From the NCBI GenBank assembly GCA_038320345.1, contig JBBQED010000012.1, forward strand, positions 1 to 64,000: a stretch of 64,000 bases of DNA. Reading direction: 5' to 3'. The position numbers were made by a program, and so were the translations under genes. This DNA comes from JBBQED01 sp038320345. GTDB taxonomy: Bacteria; Bacteroidota; Bacteroidia; AKYH767-A; OLB10. Below are positions 34,905-43,313 of the stretch, one piece after another (positions within the stretch are counted from its first letter, which is position 1; every line of letters begins with the position of its first letter). The notes beneath the pieces are model-generated. The model saw only the letters and a program-made list of their open reading frames with translations, was not told the origin of the DNA and did no database searches.

Positions 34905-35974
34905 TTTTTCGAGCTGAAATCGAGGGCTCTCCTATTTTTGCTGGAGAAGAATGCCTGATTCTCTTATCGTCCTGGCTAGAAGAAAATTTTTCCGGTGATC
35001 GTTTGTTTATCTTGACGGATAAACAAACACGAAGTTCCTGCCTCCCCATTCTATCTTCGGTACTGGGTCAACGTTATACATTACACGTGTTGGATTTTGA
35101 AGGTGGCGAACAGCTTAAAACCATCAATTCTTGTATTGAAATTTGGGAGCAACTTACCGTATTTAGAGCCGAACGATCAGAGCTCTTGCTGAATCTTGGT
35201 GGTGGTGTAGTTTCTGATCTGGGAGGATTTATTGCTTCTACTTATAAACGTGGAATCGGATTTATCAATATTCCAACGTCGCTAATGGGAATGACGGATG
35301 CAGCAATAGGAGGGAAGAATGGTGTCGATTTTCTGGAGTATAAAAATTTGATTGGAACGATTACTTTTCCTGAAGCTACTTTTATTTGGCCAGGATTTCT
35401 AAAGACCTTACCACAGCGCGAATTCAGAAACGGACTTGCGGAAATTTATAAACATGGACTGATTGCCGATAAGAATTTGTGGGAAGCTTTGGAAAATACA
35501 GATGCTGAATCCATCATCGAATTAATTCCTGCGTCACTTCAAGTTAAAGTTGATATCGTTAATCTAGATCCTATGGAGAATAGCCGTAGGAAATCTCTTA
35601 ATTTCGGTCATACTATCGGACATGCCATTGAAGGTTGGTTTTTAAGTGTAACTCCTTTTCCCGTATTACATGGGGAAGCCATTGTTGCGGGTATGATGAT
35701 GGAAGTATTGTTATCGGTAAAATATACTGCACTTCACACCGAGGTTGCCAATGAAATTATTCGGAAATTGAAATCTATTTTTGGATTGATTTCTTTTCCA
35801 TTACCTGATCCGAATGAATTATTGAAGTTGATGCTTCATGATAAAAAAAACAAACAGCAAACCTTGCGTTTTAGCCTCATTACCTCGATTGGAAATGCAG
35901 TTTGGGATATTGAAGTTGATGAAAGTGATGTGAAAGAGGCAGTGATGATTTATCAGTCTTGGCAGATCCAATGA
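34901..35974 (+). CDS. aroB: 3-dehydroquinate synthase
   Basis: The 357-residue protein has the NAD-binding and metal sites of AroB: GGGVVSDLGGFIASTYKRG, IPTSLMGMTDAAIGGKNGVD, LAEIYKHGLI, SLNFGHTIGHAIE and the metal His in LHGEAIVAGM. It carries out step two of the shikimate pathway. The ATG overlaps the stop of the DAHP synthase gene (ATGA) and its stop overlaps the aroA start in the same way, so the three genes are translationally coupled. Confidence 0.96.
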   Translation: MIFRAEIEGSPIFAGEECLILLSSWLEENFSGDRLFILTDKQTRSSCLPILSSVLGQRYTLHVLDFEGGEQLKTINSCIEIWEQLTVFRAERSELLLNLGGGVVSDLGGFIASTYKRGIGFINIPTSLMGMTDAAIGGKNGVDFLEYKNLIGTITFPEATFIWPGFLKTLPQREFRNGLAEIYKHGLIADKNLWEALENTDAESIIELIPASLQVKVDIVNLDPMENSRRKSLNFGHTIGHAIEGWFLSVTPFPVLHGEAIVAGMMMEVLLSVKYTALHTEVANEIIRKLKSIFGLISFPLPDPNELLKLMLHDKKNKQQTLRFSLITSIGNAVWDIEVDESDVKEAVMIYQSWQIQ

Positions 35975-37200
35975 TGAAAAAAATAGTTGCTCCCCTGTCT
36001 ATTATTGATGCAAAAATTTCCTTGCCTACTTCAAAAAGTATTTCGAATAGATTGCTCATTATTCAAGCTCTCTGCGCGGAACCTTTTCAGATAAATAATC
36101 TGTCGCTAGCAGCGGATACGGTTCGCTTAAAGCATTTAATTGATCATCCATTATCAATTCAAGACTGTGGAGAAGGCGGAACTACCTTTCGGTTTTTATT
36201 AGCATTACGAGCAGTGCAAAACTTGAATTTGGAATTATCCGGTGCTCCCCGAATGTTGGAAAGACCGATCGGGCCACTGGTTCAAGCGTTGAATAGTTTA
36301 GGAGCAGAAATTCGCTTTACGGGTAAAGAAGGTTATCCTCCAGTACAAATATTGCAGGGATTACGTAAAGGCGGTAACGTTAGCATTCCAGGAAATATTA
36401 GTAGTCAGTTTCTTAGTGCATTGATGTTGATTGGTCCATACTTAGAAGGTGGATTAGTACTAGTGCCACAACAACATCTGGTATCTCAACCGTATCTTGA
36501 AATGACAATTAATTTGATGCGTTATTTTGGTGTGAGGGTAGAAGAAAAAGATGGAACTTATATGGTTGCTGAAGGAAATTACTCAGAAAAAGACATTACA
36601 GTAGCTCCCGATTGGTCCTCTGCGTCATACTGGTTCGGAATTGCAGCTTGTCTGCCGGGTTCAAGAATTACGTTAAAAAATCTAGCCTTAGATCAGTTTC
36701 AAGGGGATGCTATTTTAATGAAATGGATGAAAGATTTCGGAGTGAAAGCATCCGTGGTGGGTGACGATATTCAATTATTTTCAGAAGAAATAATCGTTAA
36801 TAATGATTTGCATTTTGATTGTTCTGGCAATCCTGATCTTGCACAAACATTGGCCGTAGTTGCTGCGATAAAAGGTGTAACTCTGAAGCTTACTGGTTTA
36901 TCTACCTTGAGAATTAAGGAAACCGATAGGATCGACGCACTACAAATAGAATTATTAAAGTCGGGTGTAGAAGTTATTGTAGATGGAGATTCGATGATCG
37001 TACAGGGAAGAGTACTTCCAGAAAAAGTTAGTGCCTCAGTTTTCAAAACATATAACGATCATAGGATGGCGATGTCGTTGGCAATTTTATCCTGTTCAGG
37101 TGGAACCGTTTCATTGGATGAAACTGATATCGTCAGAAAATCTTACCCTGATTTTTTTAAGGATTTAATAACAGCAGGATTTCAAATGGAAGGGCTCTAA
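35971..37200 (+). CDS. aroA: 3-phosphoshikimate 1-carboxyvinyltransferase (EPSP synthase)
   Basis: The 409-residue protein has AroA motifs: LPTSKSISNRLLI (shikimate-phosphate site; the usual GSKS is TSKS here), a GGTTFRFLLAL loop, SSQFLSALMLIGP, DWSSASYWFG, LRIKETDRIDAL and YNDHRMAMSLAIL. The start is ATG 35971, overlapping the aroB stop; a second ATG follows at once. It converts shikimate 3-phosphate and PEP to EPSP. The 3' end overlaps the convergent FAD oxidoreductase gene by 4 bases. Confidence 0.96.
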   Translation: MMKKIVAPLSIIDAKISLPTSKSISNRLLIIQALCAEPFQINNLSLAADTVRLKHLIDHPLSIQDCGEGGTTFRFLLALRAVQNLNLELSGAPRMLERPIGPLVQALNSLGAEIRFTGKEGYPPVQILQGLRKGGNVSIPGNISSQFLSALMLIGPYLEGGLVLVPQQHLVSQPYLEMTINLMRYFGVRVEEKDGTYMVAEGNYSEKDITVAPDWSSASYWFGIAACLPGSRITLKNLALDQFQGDAILMKWMKDFGVKASVVGDDIQLFSEEIIVNNDLHFDCSGNPDLAQTLAVVAAIKGVTLKLTGLSTLRIKETDRIDALQIELLKSGVEVIVDGDSMIVQGRVLPEKVSASVFKTYNDHRMAMSLAILSCSGGTVSLDETDIVRKSYPDFFKDLITAGFQMEGL

Positions 37201-38774
37201 GCCGATAAAAATTTACTGATGGCCTCGGCGCATCGTTCTCCATCCATCGCCGCTGAAACAATTCCTCCGGCGTATCCAGCACCTTCTGCACAAGGGAATA
37301 GACCTTGAACTTCCGGATGCATACAACTTTCTTTATCTCTTGGTATTCTTACTGGAGAGGAAGTTCTGGATTCAGTAGCTACTAAAACAGCTTCTTTAGT
37401 ATAATACCCATTCATTTTTTTTCCGCTTTCCTTTAATCCTATTCGCAAAGCTTCTCCTACAGCTTTTGGAAGAATTTCTTTCAACTCCACACTACTAACG
37501 CCAGGGATATACGAAGTGGAAGGAAGTGAAGTGGAAAAATTCCCTTCGCAAAAATCCGTCAAGCGTTGTGCAGGAGCAACGAGTTTTCCACCTCCAGCTT
37601 TGAAACAATCTTGTTCAGTTTTTTGCTGGAAATACATCGCTGCTAAGGGCCCGAATTGAGCAAATGGCTTGAAGTCATCTTCATCAACACTTACAACCAT
37701 ACCAGAATTAGCAAAAGGATTATTTCTCTTGGAAGGTGACCAGCCATTGACTACTAATTCACCAGGCGCTGTCGATGCTGGTGCGATAATCCCGCCAGGA
37801 CACATACAAAAACTGTAGACTCCTCTTCCTGCTGCTTGCATCGTTAAACTGTAGGAGGCAGGAGGTAAATATTCGCTTCTTGGATTGCAATGGTATTGAA
37901 TAGAATCGATTATTTCTTGGGGATGTTCGATGCGCACTCCTAATGCAAAGGCTTTAGATTCGATTAAGATATTTTGTTCATGCAACATTTTAAAAATATC
38001 TCTTGCCGAATGACCAGTGGCAAGTATTAATGCTTTTGCACTTATGGTTACAGGCGCTGTATTTTCTGTTACCGATTTTACAATTGCACCTTTTAATTTT
38101 CCGCTCTCCACAATAAGTTTTTCTAAGCGAGTATTGAAGAGTACTTCTGCACCACAACTCATTAACTGTTCGCGTAAGGCTGTAACAATTCCTGGAAGTT
38201 TATTAGTGCCGATATGAGGATGTGCTTCAATCAAAATTTCAGCTGCCGCACCAAACTCTACAAACGTATGCAGCACTCGCTGTATATTTCCTCTTTTATC
38301 GGATCGGGTATATAATTTTCCATCAGAGTAAGTTCCAGCTCCTCCCTCTCCAAAACAATAATTGGAATCCGGATTTATTTCTCCTTCCCGATTAATGGAG
38401 GCAAGATCGCGACGTCTGCTTCTTACATCTTTTCCTCGTTCAATTATTATTGGTTTGTATCCGAGTTCAATCAGTCGGAGTGCTGCAAACATACCCGCCG
38501 GTCCAGCTCCGATTACCAATACGGGTTCTGCATTGCTCACATTTCTATAGGCGCGTAAAATTTTTTCTGGTGTAGGTAATGCTTCATTCAACGCCACATC
38601 AAAAAACATTCTAATTTTTGGTTGCTTTGATCTAGCATCTATGGATCGTCGAGCCAAACGGAAGCCTTTAAGATCTTCAGGTCGGCAGCCAATTTTTTTT
38701 GCGAGGTAATCAGGATACTTTGCTTCTTCAGCAGCCTCTTCAGGCGATACTACTATTTCAATGCGTTGAAGCAT
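37197..38774 (-). CDS. FAD-dependent oxidoreductase
   Basis: The 525-residue protein has a Rossmann FAD motif (VLVIGAGPAGMFAALRL, about residues 90-106), then the family pattern FGEGGAGTYSDGKLYTR and a C-terminal FPCAEGAGYAGGIVSAAMDG. The N-terminal 85 residues form an extra alpha/beta domain. It belongs to the COG2509-type uncharacterised dehydrogenases. The substrate is unknown. It lies one base from porT and probably shares its transcript, although a link in function is not evident. Confidence 0.85.
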   Translation of the reverse strand: MLQRIEIVVSPEEAAEEAKYPDYLAKKIGCRPEDLKGFRLARRSIDARSKQPKIRMFFDVALNEALPTPEKILRAYRNVSNAEPVLVIGAGPAGMFAALRLIELGYKPIIIERGKDVRSRRRDLASINREGEINPDSNYCFGEGGAGTYSDGKLYTRSDKRGNIQRVLHTFVEFGAAAEILIEAHPHIGTNKLPGIVTALREQLMSCGAEVLFNTRLEKLIVESGKLKGAIVKSVTENTAPVTISAKALILATGHSARDIFKMLHEQNILIESKAFALGVRIEHPQEIIDSIQYHCNPRSEYLPPASYSLTMQAAGRGVYSFCMCPGGIIAPASTAPGELVVNGWSPSKRNNPFANSGMVVSVDEDDFKPFAQFGPLAAMYFQQKTEQDCFKAGGGKLVAPAQRLTDFCEGNFSTSLPSTSYIPGVSSVELKEILPKAVGEALRIGLKESGKKMNGYYTKEAVLVATESRTSSPVRIPRDKESCMHPEVQGLFPCAEGAGYAGGIVSAAMDGERCAEAISKFLSA

Positions 38775-39505
38775 TATTCAAAAGTAAGTGAGATGGTAAA
38801 AATCTGTGACTTCAACGACTTGATTGATGTCGTATACACTGCCGGATCCCTTGCAATTACATTCGGCATTCCTTGAAACATTTTGATCTCCGGCGCGAAT
38901 TTAAAAAGTGGGAGATATAAATCCATACCAACACCAATCATATATCCATAATCGTACTTTACCAGTTTAACAATCTGTTCATCATTCTGAACTTTAGCTT
39001 GTGAAACCATATCGATCATGTACTTGAATCCACCAGTTACATAAAATCGATAATTATTTACGCGGTTCGATTTGAATTTTATTTCTAACGGCAATTCCAA
39101 AAAAGTTGATTCCACCTTTTTAATGACTAATGGGGTCTTCCCATTTGGATAGATCATGGTGTATTGTAAATCTCTTTGTGAGAATGCAAGATCCGGCATA
39201 AAGCGTAAATCGAGATTGGAGCTAATCCGTATATTGCTGATGATTCCTAAATTGAAACCACTTTTTTTTGCAGGTTCTAGTACTAAAACACTATCTGACT
39301 TATAAAAATTATCGTTGTAGGTGATTTTAAAATTGGTAGAATTTGTTCCAAGTAAAAACCCAAAATGAATCCATTGATTATCGTATTTTTCCAGATTCCT
39401 TACTTTAATTCTTTGTGCATCCGCAGACATACCGCAACAAAGCAATAGGATCAGCAGTACTGTCCTGCCGATTAGAAACGCTGTATTGAAGTTGAATAAT
39501 TTCAT
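38774..39505 (-). CDS. porT: PorT-like outer membrane beta-barrel protein
   Basis: The 243-residue protein has a signal peptide ending near SADAQ, then a run of alternating strands typical of an eight-strand outer membrane barrel (FGFLLGTNSTNFKI, FRFMPDLAFSQRDLQY-like segments, YRFYVTGGFKYMIDM). Both the length and the place directly after ubiE, with a 4-base overlap, match the conserved ubiE-porT pair of Bacteroidota with type IX secretion. PorT is needed for that system in Porphyromonas and Flavobacterium. I rely on context as well as sequence. Confidence 0.72.
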   Translation of the reverse strand: MKLFNFNTAFLIGRTVLLILLLCCGMSADAQRIKVRNLEKYDNQWIHFGFLLGTNSTNFKITYNDNFYKSDSVLVLEPAKKSGFNLGIISNIRISSNLDLRFMPDLAFSQRDLQYTMIYPNGKTPLVIKKVESTFLELPLEIKFKSNRVNNYRFYVTGGFKYMIDMVSQAKVQNDEQIVKLVKYDYGYMIGVGMDLYLPLFKFAPEIKMFQGMPNVIARDPAVYTTSIKSLKSQIFTISLTFE

Positions 39506-40224
39506 TTTGTCGCAGTGTAGATACTGGCAATACCAAACGTTAAAGGAATGGCTTTGGTATCTCTGAAACCTGTTTTGTCGAGTACCGCTAAGAACTTTTT
39601 ACCGTAAGGAAATGCTGCAACGCTTTCGGGAAGATATTCATATGCCGATCGTTCTTTCGAGATCATTTGTCCTACTGATGGTAAAATATGTTTCGAATAT
39701 AAGTTATAAAACTGTTTGATCGGAAATGCAGTGGGTTGTGAAAATTCTAATACTACCAGCATTCCTCCAGGTTTCAGCACTCGGAGAATTTCACTTAATC
39801 CTTTTTCAAGATGTTCGAAATTTCGGACTCCAAAGGCAACGGTTACGGCTTCAAAGCTTGCAGCTGAATAGGGCAGAGCTTCGCTGTCGCCTTGTTCCAA
39901 TTTGATGAGAGAATCAAGTTGCTTGTCTTTAATTTTGACTCTGCCAATGTCCAACATTTTATTGGAGATGTCGATTCCTGTTATAGTATCCGGTTTTAAC
40001 CTAACTGCTTCTAGTGCTAAATCAGCAGTACCTGTTGCAATGTCTAAAATTGATTTCGGATGTAATGCTATAAGTTGATCAATGGCTTTTCTTCTCCATT
40101 TCTTATCAATGCCTGCTGATAAAACTTTATTAAGCAAATCATACTGGGGAGCGATGCTATCAAACATCTCTTCCACACGTTCGCGTTTGGTATCGCCTTT
40201 ATAACGTTGAGGGAGTACCGTCAT
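39502..40224 (-). CDS. ubiE: demethylmenaquinone/ubiquinone methyltransferase
   Basis: The 240-residue protein has UbiE/MenG motifs: VEEMFDSIAPQYDLLNKVLS, motif I ILDIATGTADLALEA, EQGDSEALPYSAASFEAVTVAFGVRN, and GGMLVVLEFSQP. It makes the last methylation of menaquinone, the usual quinone in this phylum, and so could be called menG. It overlaps the upstream kinase by 26 bases and the downstream porT by 4 bases. Confidence 0.95.
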   Translation of the reverse strand: MTVLPQRYKGDTKRERVEEMFDSIAPQYDLLNKVLSAGIDKKWRRKAIDQLIALHPKSILDIATGTADLALEAVRLKPDTITGIDISNKMLDIGRVKIKDKQLDSLIKLEQGDSEALPYSAASFEAVTVAFGVRNFEHLEKGLSEILRVLKPGGMLVVLEFSQPTAFPIKQFYNLYSKHILPSVGQMISKERSAYEYLPESVAAFPYGKKFLAVLDKTGFRDTKAIPLTFGIASIYTATK

Positions 40225-41218
40225 ATTCGGTTTTCTCTGCTTCTTCTAGCAGCTGTTGTTTATCGATGGAGACTACTCCAATTTTTTCACATACTAATCC
40301 TCCAGCTAGATTCGCCAATCCCGACATGGTTCGAGTAGGTAATCCTAATGCTAAACAAAGCGATGCAACGCTTATTACAGTATCACCGGCTCCTGATACA
40401 TCAGAAATGTTTCTGACGTGAGCAGGAATTACTTCATGAGACTTATCTTGAGCGTAAAATACACCGGATTCTGATAGAGTCACCATCAGAGTTTCTATGC
40501 CTTGGTCTATTCTGAATTTACGCGTCAGTTCTTCCAGGATGTCAGCATTCGGTTTGTCGAAGTCAATTTTCAATCCCGTTTTTAATTCGTGGAGATTAGG
40601 TTTGAAAAGATTAACATTTTTATAGGCGGTAAAGTTTTTCTTCTTGGGATCAACTGCTGTAGGAATTCCTTTTTTAATACAGGCATTCACAATTGATTGA
40701 ATGATAATCTCCCCTAAAACTCCTTTGTCATAATCTTCAAAAATTACGACATCTGGATTTTCGGTTTCTAGAATAGAAAGAATTCGCTCTGTTAATGCTG
40801 TGCGATCATTTTCAGATAGCTCAGTTATCACTTCGTCGTCTACTCTAAGTAGTTGATGGTTATTTCCAATGACTCTCGTTTTCACGGTCGTTACACGTTC
40901 AGTTGACGACACCATTCCTTGTGTAGTCATGCCGATCTCTTTCATCAACATGAGCAATTCCTCACCGTTGCGATCGTCACCAATTACTGAACATAAAATA
41001 GCACTTGCACCCATGGATCGGATATTGAGAGCCACATTGGCAGCTCCTCCTAAACGATTCTCCCTTTTTTGGACGGCTACAATAGGAACTGGAGCCTCAG
41101 GTGAAATTCGATCAACTTTACCCCAGAGGTAAGCATCAACCATCACATCTCCAATAACTACTACCTTCAAATTATTGAAGGCCTCAAATACGGATTGAAT
41201 ATCAGGAAACTTGTTCAA
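40199..41218 (-). CDS. PfkB-family kinase, RfaE1/HldE-like (heptose 7-phosphate kinase)
   Basis: The 339-residue protein has a ribokinase fold with the substrate segment NRLGGAANVALNIRSMG, the central DPKKKNF and the catalytic GAGDTVIS motif. The pattern VIGDVMVDAYLWGKVDRISPEAPVPI is that of D-glycero-beta-D-manno-heptose-7-phosphate kinase. The nucleotidyltransferase half found in HldE is missing, so it is the single-domain form. The start is TTG at 41218; no ATG occurs before an upstream stop codon. A -7 element precedes it. Confidence 0.88.
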   Translation of the reverse strand: MNKFPDIQSVFEAFNNLKVVVIGDVMVDAYLWGKVDRISPEAPVPIVAVQKRENRLGGAANVALNIRSMGASAILCSVIGDDRNGEELLMLMKEIGMTTQGMVSSTERVTTVKTRVIGNNHQLLRVDDEVITELSENDRTALTERILSILETENPDVVIFEDYDKGVLGEIIIQSIVNACIKKGIPTAVDPKKKNFTAYKNVNLFKPNLHELKTGLKIDFDKPNADILEELTRKFRIDQGIETLMVTLSESGVFYAQDKSHEVIPAHVRNISDVSGAGDTVISVASLCLALGLPTRTMSGLANLAGGLVCEKIGVVSIDKQQLLEEAEKTEYDGTPSTL

Positions 41219-41237
41219 ATCAATAGTTTAGCGGCTG

Positions 41238-41245
41238 CAAAGGTA
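41238..41245 (-). promoter_or_regulatory. -7 promoter element of the kinase-ubiE-porT unit
   Basis: TACCTTTG on the minus strand is a perfect -7 element ending 19 bases before the TTG start. It would drive the kinase, ubiE, porT and possibly the FAD oxidoreductase. Confidence 0.5.
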
Positions 41246-41355
41246 ATAAATCATCACGGTGCTTGCACCGGATTTGCTGTTTCATAAACTTGTGTAAAAC
41301 AGTAATTTAGGCTTAAATCGAGTCTTATTTTAAAGTAATTTCGATTCAGCAAGAA

Positions 41356-42549
41356 TCATTTCAACTTAGCTAACGCTTCTCCGACCCTCTGGATTGCCTT
41401 TCTCAATAATTCCTCAGAAGTAGCATAAGAAAGCCGTACACATCGCGGATCCCCAAAAGCTTCTCCAGTAACTAAAGATACTTTCGCTTCTTTTAACAAA
41501 TACATGCAAAGATCAGTTGCATTTTGAATTACTTTGCCATCAAACTTTTTACCAAAAAAAGAGGAAACATCAGGGAAAATATAAAATGCACCAGGAGGTT
41601 TATTGAATTTCCATCCCGGAATATCCTTCATTAATTCCAGTACTAAATCTCTTCGTTTTTGGAAGGAGGCACGCATGTGATCATACATAGCCCATTCTGT
41701 ACTGACAGCTTCTAGTGCTGCTTTTTGTGCAATCGAACAAGCAGCAGAAGTGAATTGTCCTTGTACTTTATCACAAGCCTTCGCAATTTCAAGCGGAGCA
41801 CCTATATAACCTATTCTCCAACCTGTCATGGCATATCCTTTAGACACACCATTCACAACAATTACACGATCTTTAATAAAATCAAATTGTGCAATACTTT
41901 CATGTTTATCTTCAAATCGAATATGCTCATAAATTTCATCCGAAAGAATGTAAATTCTAGGGTGTGGAAGTATGATTTCAGCAATAGATTTAAGCTCTTC
42001 CTTCGTAAACATTGATCCCGTAGGATTACATGGAGAAGAAAAAATAAACAACTTCGTTTTAGAAGTTATTGCTGATTTGATTTGCGCTGCAGAAGGTTTG
42101 AAATTTTGATCTACACCAGTCTCAATAAAAACAGGAACACCTCCTGATAATTTAATCATTTGCGAATAACTTACCCAATAAGGTGCAGGAATAATTACCT
42201 CATCACCCGGATTAATTAAACTCATTAAAACATTTGCAATACTTTGTTTTGCTCCGGTAGAAACAATGATCTGTTCAGGTGTGAAATCTAAATTATTTTC
42301 TCGTTTAAATTTTTCACTGATCGCTTTTCTTAGATCACTGAATCCCGCAATTGGAGGATAGTGCGTAAACCCATCATCAATCGCTTTTTTTGCTGCAGCA
42401 CGGATATTATCGGGAGTAACGAAATCAGGTTCACCCAGACTTAGACTAATAATATCATGACCCTGTTCTTGCAGTTCCCTGCTGAGACGAGCCATGGCAA
42501 TTGTGGCAGATTCTTCTAAGTCGTTAATTCTGTTCGAGAGGTAGTTCAT
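41356..42549 (-). CDS. pyridoxal phosphate-dependent aminotransferase (aspartate type)
   Basis: The protein of about 397 residues is a class I/II aminotransferase: ISLSLGEPDFVTPD, GAKQSIANVLMSLINPGDEV, PYWVSYSQM, SSPCNPTGSMF, ILSDEIYEHIRFE and the PLP lysine in NGVSKGYAMTGWRIGY. It is most like aspartate/prephenate aminotransferases of the AspB type. I chose the ATG at 42549 over a TTG three codons upstream. A perfect -7 element lies 29 bases upstream. Confidence 0.93.
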   Translation of the reverse strand: MNYLSNRINDLEESATIAMARLSRELQEQGHDIISLSLGEPDFVTPDNIRAAAKKAIDDGFTHYPPIAGFSDLRKAISEKFKRENNLDFTPEQIIVSTGAKQSIANVLMSLINPGDEVIIPAPYWVSYSQMIKLSGGVPVFIETGVDQNFKPSAAQIKSAITSKTKLFIFSSPCNPTGSMFTKEELKSIAEIILPHPRIYILSDEIYEHIRFEDKHESIAQFDFIKDRVIVVNGVSKGYAMTGWRIGYIGAPLEIAKACDKVQGQFTSAACSIAQKAALEAVSTEWAMYDHMRASFQKRRDLVLELMKDIPGWKFNKPPGAFYIFPDVSSFFGKKFDGKVIQNATDLCMYLLKEAKVSLVTGEAFGDPRCVRLSYATSEELLRKAIQRVGEALAKLK

Positions 42550-42578
42550 AAAGGGCAATTCAGGAATGAATTGAAACG

Positions 42579-42586
42579 CAAAACTA
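42579..42586 (-). promoter_or_regulatory. -7 promoter element of the aminotransferase gene
   Basis: TAGTTTTG on the minus strand matches TAnnTTTG perfectly, 29 bases before the ATG. No clear -33 TTG. Confidence 0.42.
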
Positions 42587-42765
42587 TCAAAAAAGGTTAA
42601 CTGTGTTAAGGTTTGACTATCAGTATTTTGATCAAGTAGTTGAATTTTATTTCAACAGGGTAACTGTATAAAATCCTGAGTGCCTAGTGAAATAGATTTA
42701 GGACTTGAAGAAAATAGTCTTCGCCTTCACTAATTTGCGATATTTGACCCTCTTTGCAAACAAAT

Positions 42766-43299
42766 ATGGAACTACCCAAAAGCCTTCTTGATTTCTTAGT
42801 TTATCTTGCCCCATCCTTGCTAATATTTTTAACGTGTTGGATGCTGGTAAAGAAATTTTTAGAGCGTGAAACCCGATTAAAACTTATTGAAACAAAGGGA
42901 GTTATGCAAAAGGACTTACTTCCTTTGAGATTGCAGGCATATGAGCGTCTTTCTATCTATCTGGAACGGATTTCTCCGAATGTGATGCTCGTGAATCAGT
43001 ATGAACCTGGCATGACAGTTCAGCAATTTCAGACAGCTTTGGTGGAAATGGTCAGAACGGAGTTTGAGCACAATTTCGCGCAGCAGATTTATATTACGCC
43101 ACCATTATGGACAGTCATTCGCAATGCGAAGGAAGAAGTTGCGCGATTGATAAATACAGCAGCAGCCAATCTAGAACCTAATGCTCCAGCATTCCAACTT
43201 AGTAAAAACGTTTTTGATTCAATGTTGGAGCGTGAAGAGTTTCCAACGCAAAGAGCATTAAGTATTCTGAAAGCCGAAGTAGGACAATTATTCAATTAA
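42766..43299 (+). CDS. membrane-anchored protein of unknown function
   Basis: The 177-residue protein has one N-terminal membrane helix (SLLDFLVYLAPSLLIFLTCWMLVKKFL) and a helical cytoplasmic part (LLPLRLQAYERLSIYLERISP, FEHNFAQQIYITPPLW). I recognise a Bacteroidota family pattern but no function (possibly the DUF7935 family). It lies 14 bases upstream of the methylmalonyl-CoA mutase gene, so they are probably cotranscribed. I chose ATG 42766 over a TTG four codons upstream. Confidence 0.72.
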   Translation: MELPKSLLDFLVYLAPSLLIFLTCWMLVKKFLERETRLKLIETKGVMQKDLLPLRLQAYERLSIYLERISPNVMLVNQYEPGMTVQQFQTALVEMVRTEFEHNFAQQIYITPPLWTVIRNAKEEVARLINTAAANLEPNAPAFQLSKNVFDSMLEREEFPTQRALSILKAEVGQLFN

Positions 43300-43313
43300 A
43301 AAGAATTCACATT

